From contig NZ_FONH01000001.1 of assembly GCF_900112865.1 (NCBI RefSeq), forward strand, positions 248,001 to 312,000: a stretch of DNA of 64,000 nt. The letters are read 5' to 3'. Positions 57,875 to 64,000 of this stretch are shown piece by piece (position 1 is the first letter of the stretch; each line of letters begins with the position of its first letter). Both the position numbers and the translations under genes were made by a program. The notes beneath the pieces are model-generated. The model ran no database searches. It saw only the letters and a list, made by a program, of their open reading frames with translations, and had not been told where the DNA came from. Source of the stretch: Dyella marensis. GTDB lineage: Bacteria > Pseudomonadota > Gammaproteobacteria > Xanthomonadales > Rhodanobacteraceae.

Positions 57875-58780
57875 ATGAACATCGGCATGATCGGCCTGGG
57901 CCGGATGGGCGCCAACATGGCGCAGCGCCTGCTGCGCGGCGGACACCAGATCGTCGGCTTCGACCCGCAGGCGGCCGCACGCAAGGCGCTGGAGGATAAA
58001 GGCGCCGGCTCGGCGCCCTCGCTGGCGGATCTGGTCGCCGCCCTGCCCGCGCCGCGTACGCTGTGGCTGATGGTGCCCGCGGGCGCGCCGACGGATGCCA
58101 GCCTCGACACGCTGCTGCCGCTGCTCGGCGAAGGCGACACCGTCATCGATGGCGGCAACTCCTTCTACAAGGACACGCTGCGGCGCGCGCAGCGCTTCGG
58201 CGAACGCGGCATCGCCTACATCGACTGCGGCACCAGCGGCGGCATCTGGGGACTGGACGAGGGCTACAGCCTGATGATCGGCGGCGATGCGGCGGCGGTC
58301 GAGCGTCTGCGCCCCGTGTTCGAGACGCTTGCGCCGGCCAGTGACCAGGGCTGGTCGCGCGTGGGCCCGGTCGGTGCCGGCCATTTCACCAAGATGGTCC
58401 ACAACGGCATCGAATACGGCCTGATGCAGGCTTATGCGGAAGGCTTCTCCATCCTCAAGCACAAGACTGAATTCGAACTGGACCTGCACCGGATCGCCGA
58501 GGTCTGGCGCCATGGCAGCGTGGTGCGCTCCTGGTTGCTGGACCTCACCGCCGACGCGCTGAAGAAGAACCCGGAGATGGCCGGCATCGCGCCCTACGTA
58601 CCGGATTCCGGCGAGGGACGCTGGACGGTGGACGAGGCGATCGAACTCAACGTGCCCACGCCGGTGATCGCGCAATCGCTGATCGAGCGCCTGCGCTCGC
58701 GCGACAAGGAGTCCTTCGCCGACAAGCTGCTGTCGTCGATGCGCAACGAGTTCGGCGGGCATCCCATCGCCAGGGAATAG
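57875..58780 (+). CDS. gnd: 6-phosphogluconate dehydrogenase, short (GntZ/YqeC) type
   Basis: 301 residues, the short form. It converts 6-phosphogluconate to ribulose 5-phosphate with CO2 release in the oxidative pentose phosphate pathway. The Rossmann motif GLGRMGANM is followed by DGGNSFYKDT, CGTSGGIWGL and the catalytic segment GHFTKMVHNGIEYGLM. The short type is often NAD-preferring. It ends three bases from the convergent transketolase gene, forming a pentose-phosphate cluster. Confidence 0.93.
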   Translation: MNIGMIGLGRMGANMAQRLLRGGHQIVGFDPQAAARKALEDKGAGSAPSLADLVAALPAPRTLWLMVPAGAPTDASLDTLLPLLGEGDTVIDGGNSFYKDTLRRAQRFGERGIAYIDCGTSGGIWGLDEGYSLMIGGDAAAVERLRPVFETLAPASDQGWSRVGPVGAGHFTKMVHNGIEYGLMQAYAEGFSILKHKTEFELDLHRIAEVWRHGSVVRSWLLDLTADALKKNPEMAGIAPYVPDSGEGRWTVDEAIELNVPTPVIAQSLIERLRSRDKESFADKLLSSMRNEFGGHPIARE

Positions 58781-58783
58781 CCG

Positions 58784-60832
58784 TCACCGGCCCAGCAGGG
58801 CCTTTGCGCGCGCATACACGCCATCCACGGTGAAGCCGAACTTCTCCAGCAGCACTTCGGCCGATGCCGACGCACCGAAATGGTCGATGCCCATCATCTG
58901 GCCGCGTGGGCCGACGTAGCGCTCCCAGCCCTGCGGCACGCCAAGTTCCACCGCCAGGCGGGCGCCGACCGACGGCGGCAGCACCTCGTCGCGCTCCCGT
59001 TGCGAGCAGGCCTCGAACAGCGCCCAGCTCGGCATCGATACGCAGCGGACAGCCACGCCTTCGGCCTGCAAGCGCTCGGCCGCCGCGACGATCAGGCCGA
59101 CTTCGGAACCGCTGGCGATCAGGATCAGTTCGGGCTTGCCGTCCGCCGCATCGAGCAGCACATAGCCGCCGCGGCGCAATCCATCCGCTGGCGCACAGCG
59201 CTCGCGATCCAGCGTGGGCACCTTCTGCCGCGTCAGCGCGAATACGACCGGGCGATCGTTCGTCTCCATCGCGACGCGCCAGGCGACCGCCGTTTCGTTG
59301 GCGTCCGCCGGGCGGATCAGCAACAGGTTCGGAATGGCGCGCAGGTTGGCCAGTTGCTCGACCGGCTGGTGCGTCGGGCCGTCTTCGCCCAGCGCGACAC
59401 TGTCGTGGGTGAACACATGAATGACGTGGAGCTTCATCAGCGCCGCCAGGCGCAGCGGCGGCCGCATGTAGTCGGAGAAGATCAGGAAGGTCGAGCCGAA
59501 CGGAATCAGGCCACCGTGCGCCGCCAACCCGTTGACGATGGAACCCATCGCATGTTCGCGCACGCCGAAGTGGACATTGCGACCGGCGTAGCTCCAGCCG
59601 GCTTCGTCGGTGCCTTGCAGGTCCGCGCCCTGCGCAGCTCCGGGATGGAAATCGCCCTGCCCCTTCAGCGCCGTCATGGTCGAAGGATCGAGATCGGCGG
59701 AACCGCCGGTGAAGGTCGGCAGCCTCGCCACGAAGGCATTCATCACCTTGCCCGAGGCATCGCGCGTGGCCATGCCTTTCGCGTCCGCCGGAAAATCCGG
59801 AATCTCGGCGTCCCAGTCCGCGGGAAGTTCGCGGCGGATGACCTGCAGCAATTCGGCGTGCTGCTCGGGAAACGCCTTCGCATAGGCGTCCATCCGCTCG
59901 TTCCATGCCTGCTCCCATTGCTCGCCGCGCCGCTGCGCCTGGCGAAAATGCGCCAGCGCGTCGTCGGGCACCAGGAAATCCGGCTCGGTCGGCCAGCCCA
60001 GCTTCTGCTTGGTCTTGCGCACGCTGTCCTCGCCCAGCGGCGAACCGTGCGCCTTGAACTTGTCCTGCTCCGGCGAGCCGTAGCCCAGATGCGTGCGCAC
60101 CAGGATCAGCGTCGGCCGCGTGGTCTTCGCGCGCGCCGTTTCCAGCGCCGCGTCCAGCGCGACCAGGTCGTTGCCGTCGCCCACCGCGATGGTGTGCCAA
60201 CCGTAGGCGTCGAAGCGGCGCCTGACGTCCTCGGAGAAAGTAATGTCGGTACCCGCGGACAAGGTGACCGAATTCTGGTCGTACAGACAGATCAGCTTGC
60301 CCAGCCCGAGATCTCCCGCCAGCGAGCAGGCTTCGGAAGCCACGCCTTCCATCAGGTCGCCGTCGCTGACGATGGCGTAGGTGCAGTGGTCGATCACCGC
60401 ATGGCCGGGACGGTTGTAGCGCGCCGCCAGTTGCGCTTCGGCGATGGCCATGCCGACCGCGTTGGCGATGCCCTGCCCGAGCGGTCCGGTGGTGACTTCC
60501 ACGCCGGGCGTGTGCCCGCGCTCGGGATGCCCCGGCGTCTTGCTGCCCCATTGGCGGAACTGCTTGATGTCCTCCAGCGAGAGCTCGAAACCGGTGAGGT
60601 GCAGCAGGCTGTAGAGCAGCGCCGACCCGTGGCCGGCCGACAGCACGAAGCGGTCGCGATCGAACCAGTCCGGATTGGCCGGGTGGTATTTGAGCCAGCG
60701 CGTCCACAGCACGTAGGCCATCGGCGCCGCATCGAGCGGCAACCCGGGATGGCCGCTGTTGGCTTTCTGCACCATGTCGACCGACAGGAAGCGGATGGTA
60801 TTGATGCATTGCTGGTCGAGATCGTCCGCCAT
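58784..60832 (-). CDS. tkt: Transketolase
   Basis: 682 residues, normal length. The ATG at 60832 has AGGTGA six bases upstream; the long frame beyond it is non-coding. It transfers two-carbon units in the non-oxidative pentose phosphate pathway with thiamine diphosphate. Motifs: [20 protein letters not shown], the cofactor loop [14 protein letters not shown] with downstream DQNSVT, and [19 protein letters not shown]. The gene is 32 bases downstream of tal and probably co-transcribed with it. Confidence 0.96.
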   Translation of the reverse strand: MADDLDQQCINTIRFLSVDMVQKANSGHPGLPLDAAPMAYVLWTRWLKYHPANPDWFDRDRFVLSAGHGSALLYSLLHLTGFELSLEDIKQFRQWGSKTPGHPERGHTPGVEVTTGPLGQGIANAVGMAIAEAQLAARYNRPGHAVIDHCTYAIVSDGDLMEGVASEACSLAGDLGLGKLICLYDQNSVTLSAGTDITFSEDVRRRFDAYGWHTIAVGDGNDLVALDAALETARAKTTRPTLILVRTHLGYGSPEQDKFKAHGSPLGEDSVRKTKQKLGWPTEPDFLVPDDALAHFRQAQRRGEQWEQAWNERMDAYAKAFPEQHAELLQVIRRELPADWDAEIPDFPADAKGMATRDASGKVMNAFVARLPTFTGGSADLDPSTMTALKGQGDFHPGAAQGADLQGTDEAGWSYAGRNVHFGVREHAMGSIVNGLAAHGGLIPFGSTFLIFSDYMRPPLRLAALMKLHVIHVFTHDSVALGEDGPTHQPVEQLANLRAIPNLLLIRPADANETAVAWRVAMETNDRPVVFALTRQKVPTLDRERCAPADGLRRGGYVLLDAADGKPELILIASGSEVGLIVAAAERLQAEGVAVRCVSMPSWALFEACSQRERDEVLPPSVGARLAVELGVPQGWERYVGPRGQMMGIDHFGASASAEVLLEKFGFTVDGVYARAKALLGR

Positions 60833-60864
60833 GCGGGTCACCTGCGAATAGAGGGGATGGGCGC

Positions 60865-61947
60865 TCAGGCGCCGGTCAGTTGCGCGCTCTTGCCGGCGAT
60901 GCGCTGCAACAGTTCCTGCCACGATTTGACGAAGGCGGCGGCGCCTTCTTCCTGCAGCTGCCGGGCCAGCGCATTGATGTCGATGCTCGCGCCGGCGAAC
61001 TGCGCCAGCACGCTCTCGGCGTCGACACCATCCGTGCGCATGGCCTCCTTCACCGCGCCATGTCCGGCCAGGGCCAGCAAGGTCTTGTCGGGCATGGTGT
61101 CGATGGTGTCCGGCGCGGCCAACGCCTCGACGTACAAGGTGTCGGGAGCCTTGGGATCCTTGGTGCCGGTGCTGGCCCACAGCAGCCGCTGCGGACGCGC
61201 GCCCTTGGCGGCCAGCGCCTGCCAGCGCTCCGAATCCAGCAGGTCGCGATAGGCCTTGTAGACGCGGCCGCTGATCGCGATGCCGAGCCGGTTGTGCAGT
61301 TCAGCGGGCACCTTGTCCTTGACCGCGACATCCCAGCGGCCGACGAACAGCGAGGCGACCGAACCCACGCGCGGATCCAGCCCCGCCTCGATACGCCGCT
61401 CGATGCCGCGCATATAGGCTTCCGCGGCGGCGACGTACTGCTCGCGGGAAAACAGCAAGGTCACGTTGATCGGGATGCCGGCGAAGATCGACTCTTCGAT
61501 GGCCGGCACGCCTTCCGGGGTGCCGGGGATCTTCACGTAGAGATTGGGCCGCTCCGCCTGCCCGTGGATGTCCCTGGCGGCGCGGATGCTGCCTTCGGTG
61601 TCCTGCGCCAGCAGCGGCGAGACTTCCATCGACACCCAGCCGTCCAGCTGCTGGCTGGCCTTGAACGCCGGGCGGAACAGGTCGGCGACGCGGCGCAGGT
61701 CGTCCAGCGCAAGCTGAATGAACAGGTCTTCGCCCGACACCCCGGCGCGCGCCTTCTCGCGGATGTCCTCGTCATAGGCCTGCCCTTCGCCGATCGCCGC
61801 ATTGAAGATGGTCGGGTTGGAGGTCAGGCCGGTCACCGACAGCTCGTCGATATAACGACGCAGGGTGCCGTCGTCGAGCATGTCGCGGGTGATGTTGTCG
61901 AGCCAGAGGCTCTGGCCGAGTTGGCGCAATTGCTGGATGGCTTTCAT
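60865..61947 (-). CDS. tal: Transaldolase
   Basis: 360 residues from ATG 61947 ([20 protein letters not shown]). This is the long bacterial/cyanobacterial type. The Schiff-base lysine is in [12 protein letters not shown], and [13 protein letters not shown] and [20 protein letters not shown] are family hallmarks. It moves three-carbon units between sugar phosphates and works with the downstream transketolase. The 370 bases upstream contain no gene. Confidence 0.96.
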   Translation of the reverse strand: MKAIQQLRQLGQSLWLDNITRDMLDDGTLRRYIDELSVTGLTSNPTIFNAAIGEGQAYDEDIREKARAGVSGEDLFIQLALDDLRRVADLFRPAFKASQQLDGWVSMEVSPLLAQDTEGSIRAARDIHGQAERPNLYVKIPGTPEGVPAIEESIFAGIPINVTLLFSREQYVAAAEAYMRGIERRIEAGLDPRVGSVASLFVGRWDVAVKDKVPAELHNRLGIAISGRVYKAYRDLLDSERWQALAAKGARPQRLLWASTGTKDPKAPDTLYVEALAAPDTIDTMPDKTLLALAGHGAVKEAMRTDGVDAESVLAQFAGASIDINALARQLQEEGAAAFVKSWQELLQRIAGKSAQLTGA

Positions 61948-62249
61948 GGCGGTTCCGGCACAAAGGTCGATGGCGCAATGGCGTCGATGCGCAATGGGCA
62001 AAGCTCAACTGTGATCCAGCCCCCGTTAAATCCAGGCATGGGGTGCATGGCGCGGATGTGAGGCGTGGGGCGAGCTCTTCGCATGTGCTTCACGGCCGGC
62101 CACATGCCCAGGAAGGTCACGAAGGCGTAGCAGGCCCGATACATGCTTCACGCGGGGTAGCCAACGATTCGTCAGCCGCCTCAATCAGGAAACACTGTGT
62201 CACCGAAGAAGCGCTGTGACGGCTGCGCCGGTGGCGATACGCTTGCCGC

Positions 62250-62272
62250 CTTTGCGAAGCACAGTCGCAAAG
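62250..62272. promoter_or_regulatory. Inverted repeat upstream of the hydrolase gene
   Basis: CTTTGCGA and TCGCAAAG form perfect eight-base arms around seven bases, 43 bases before the hydrolase start. It could be an operator or a leader hairpin. Otherwise the 62-62.3 kb gap (61948-62315) shows no gene or other clear signal. Confidence 0.4.
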
Positions 62273-62315
62273 ACCTCAGCATGTATCTCTCAGACCCATC
62301 CACGGAGCCCAAGCC

Positions 62316-63143
62316 ATGACCAACAAGATCGTCACCAAAGACGGAGTCGAGATCTTCTACAAGGACTGGGGCAAAGGCCAGCCTGTCGTCTTCAGCCACG
62401 GCTGGCCCTTGTCGTCGGACGACTGGGACGCCCAGATGCTGTTCTTCCTGGATCACGGCTACCGGGTGATCGCCCATGATCGCCGCGGCCATGGCCGCTC
62501 CACGCAGACGGATACCGGCAACGACATGGAACACTACGCCGCCGACCTCGCCGCCCTGACCGAGGCGCTGGACCTGCGCGATGCGATCCACATCGGCCAC
62601 TCCACCGGCGGTGGCGAAGTGGCGGCCTATGTGGCGCGCCACGGCCAGAAGCGCACCGCCAAGATCGTGCTGATCGGCGCGGTGCCGCCGATCATGGTCA
62701 AGAACGCCAATAACCCGGGCGGCACGCCGATCGAAGTGTTCGACGATTTCCGCAAGCAGCTCGTGGCCAATCGCGCGCAGTTTTTCCTGGATATCCCCAC
62801 CGGCCCGTTCTACGGCTTCAACCGTCCGGGCGCCAAGCTCTCCGAGGGCATCGTCCGCAACTGGTGGCGCCAGGGCATGATGGGCGGCACCAAAGCCCAC
62901 TACGACTGCATCAAGGCCTTCTCGGAAACCGACTTCACCGAGGACCTGAAGAAGATCGAGCAGCCCGCGCTGGTGCTGCATGGCGACGACGACCAGGTGG
63001 TGCCGTACCAGGACGCCGGCGTGCTGTCGGCCAAGCTGCTCAAGAACGCCACGCTGAAGATCTATCCCGGCTTCCCGCACGGGATGGCGACGACGCATGC
63101 GGATGTCATCAATAACGACATCCTGGCTTTCATCAAAGGCTGA
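62316..63143 (+). CDS. Alpha/beta hydrolase, non-haem chloroperoxidase-like
   Basis: 275 residues. The catalytic triad fits the family: Ser96 in GHSTGG, Asp226 in HGDDDQVVP and His255 in FPHGM. The oxyanion region is [15 protein letters not shown]. Very similar proteins are annotated as cofactor-free haloperoxidases or arylesterases and can form peracids from hydrogen peroxide and carboxylic acids. Single gene with its own terminator. Confidence 0.94.
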   Translation: MTNKIVTKDGVEIFYKDWGKGQPVVFSHGWPLSSDDWDAQMLFFLDHGYRVIAHDRRGHGRSTQTDTGNDMEHYAADLAALTEALDLRDAIHIGHSTGGGEVAAYVARHGQKRTAKIVLIGAVPPIMVKNANNPGGTPIEVFDDFRKQLVANRAQFFLDIPTGPFYGFNRPGAKLSEGIVRNWWRQGMMGGTKAHYDCIKAFSETDFTEDLKKIEQPALVLHGDDDQVVPYQDAGVLSAKLLKNATLKIYPGFPHGMATTHADVINNDILAFIKG

Positions 63144-63150
63144 TGCAAAA

Positions 63151-63186
63151 AGGCGGCCTCGCTGCGAAGCGGGGCCGCCTGTCTTT
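63151..63186 (+). terminator. Rho-independent terminator after the hydrolase gene
   Basis: AGGCGGCC (63151-63158) pairs with GGCCGCCT (63173-63180), and inner bases CGCT/AGCG extend the stem. It is preceded by AAAAA and followed by GTCTTT. It starts eight bases after the stop codon and could work in both directions between the convergent genes. Confidence 0.85.
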
Positions 63187-63206
63187 GCGCATGCCTGACT
63201 CGATGG

Positions 63207-63497
63207 TCAGTAAAGCTGAGCCAGCAGAAAAACGATCGGCACGACGACGGACGCCAACGCCAACAAGGATCGGCGGCGGGCTGCGGCGAACGATCGACCG
63301 GAAAGCCAGAGCGAGCCTACGAGGCACATCAACCCGATCAGCCACACCGCCAGGGAAACGTGCCGCTGGCTCTCGATGACAGAGCGCGCGACCGAGGGCG
63401 CCGGATCGCCAAACTGCGACATGACGCCGTAGTACGCCAGCAACCAGCCGAGCACCACCAGCACCAAGGCAAGATTGGCAGACCGACTCGCGCTCAT
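63207..63497 (-). CDS. Small membrane protein
   Basis: 96 residues from ATG 63497, with AGGAGGGGAG directly upstream, which fixes the start. Three hydrophobic segments (ANLALVLVVLGWLLAYYGVM, VSLAVWLIGLMCLVGSLWLS, SLLALASVVVPIVFLLAQLY) and little else. No family recognised. It follows the permease gene in the same direction with a 54-base gap. Confidence 0.72.
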   Translation of the reverse strand: MSASRSANLALVLVVLGWLLAYYGVMSQFGDPAPSVARSVIESQRHVSLAVWLIGLMCLVGSLWLSGRSFAAARRRSLLALASVVVPIVFLLAQLY

Positions 63498-63550
63498 CTC
63501 CCCTCCTGGATCATGCATGCCGATAAATGACTGATGGCCTTGATCGCCAT

Positions 63551-64000
63551 CTAGGCATTCGCGCGCCGACCAAGTCCGAAGACGTAGTAGAGCACGGTCA
63601 ACAACACCAGCCACAAGGGCCCGACAATCAGGGCCACGCGGGTATCGGGGAAGTAGCCCATCAGCCCCACTACCAGCACCAGGAACGCCAGCGCCAGATA
63701 CGAGGCATACGGAAAGAACGGCATGCGGAAGACCAGCTGGCTGCGCTGCGCCTCGCTCAGGCCGCGTCGGTACTTCATCTGGGTGATCAGCACGATGCCC
63801 CAGGTCCAGATCGCGCCGAAGGTCGCCGCCGAAGTGACCCACACAAACACCTTCGCCGGCACCAGGTAGTTGAGCAGCACGCCGAACAGCAAGGCGACCA
63901 GCGACACCAGGACCGCGCGATTCGGGATGCCGCTGGGCGATGTCACCGCAAACGTGCGCGGCGCCTGCCCCTGCTGCGCCAGGTTGAAGAGCATGCGGCC
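63551..64000 (-). CDS. Amino-acid permease, C-terminal part (cut by window edge)
   Basis: About 150 C-terminal residues of an APC-superfamily transporter. MLFNLAQQGQAPRTF, SPSGIPNRAVLVSLVALLFG, SAATFGAIWTWGIVLITQMK and RMPFFPYASYLALAFLVLVV are the conserved end of the GabP/AnsP/ProY/LysP-type amino-acid transporter group, covering the last four membrane helices. The N-terminal part lies beyond the right edge. Confidence 0.92.
   Translation of the reverse strand, partial: GRMLFNLAQQGQAPRTFAVTSPSGIPNRAVLVSLVALLFGVLLNYLVPAKVFVWVTSAATFGAIWTWGIVLITQMKYRRGLSEAQRSQLVFRMPFFPYASYLALAFLVLVVGLMGYFPDTRVALIVGPLWLVLLTVLYYVFGLGRRANA

Noticed and set aside
58880-61252. Open frame of 790 codons opposite tkt
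   Set aside because: Antisense shadow of transketolase and transaldolase, both with complete catalytic motifs.

Overview
The window is high-GC DNA with compact, overlapping genes. Its gene families (FecI/FecR signalling tied to a two-partner secretion locus, DUF6150, an orphan set of type II pseudopilins, inverted-pair REP-like elements) point to a gammaproteobacterium of the Xanthomonadales, probably Rhodanobacteraceae (Dyella/Luteibacter-like). This is inferred from gene content; no rRNA or other marker gene lies in the window.

Layout. (1) 1-4.3 kb, minus strand: part of a type VI secretion operon, tssBC-hcp-tssE-tssF. The two sheath subunits TssB and TssC are one 787-residue polypeptide joined by an Ala-rich linker, and a good sigma-54 promoter candidate sits upstream. 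(2) 4.6-6.6 kb, plus strand, lower GC: two tandem exported proteins related to the pertussis toxin S1 ADP-ribosyltransferase. Both have a Cys-X13-Cys loop with a basic site and both end in HDEL, a eukaryotic ER-retrieval signal. The first keeps the catalytic Arg/His/Glu; the second has lost all three. This is the most notable content of the window. (3) 6.6-14.3 kb: a sigma-54 activator with a GAFTDA variant and a coupled small protein, a SPOR-like protein, a DUF6150 protein, a divergent NmrA/LysR pair, the gspI-J-K pseudopilin tip genes and a PstS-like exported phosphate-binding protein. (4) 14.4-38.2 kb, all minus strand: a two-partner secretion system around a 4367-residue filamentous haemagglutinin. 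In transcription order it runs STN/TonB-like periplasmic protein, ECF sigma factor, FecR, TpsB transporter, a LamG-ExbB fusion, ExbD, TonB, a porin, two small exported proteins and the adhesin. A conserved promoter-like motif precedes both tpsB and the adhesin gene, so the sigma/FecR pair probably controls both. (5) 38.4-47.5 kb, minus strand: a repeat-rich IPT/TIG protein, an RHS protein with a variable C-terminal tip, and an AT-rich small membrane protein that overlaps the RHS 3' end and is a candidate immunity protein. (6) 47.7-57.8 kb: ordinary accessory genes (lipoprotein, di-haem peroxidase, class C beta-lactamase, SDR, two AraC regulators, VOC protein, DoxX-like protein, acyltransferase). 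(7) 57.9-61.9 kb: a pentose-phosphate module (gnd convergent with tal-tkt). (8) 62.3-64 kb: a chloroperoxidase-like hydrolase with a clear terminator, a small membrane protein and the C-terminal part of an amino-acid permease cut by the window edge.

As a whole the window carries several surface or contact-dependent weapons and adhesins (T6SS, host-directed toxin pair, TPS adhesin, RHS toxin), which suggests a bacterium living in contact with eukaryotes such as fungi, plants or amoebae and with competing bacteria.
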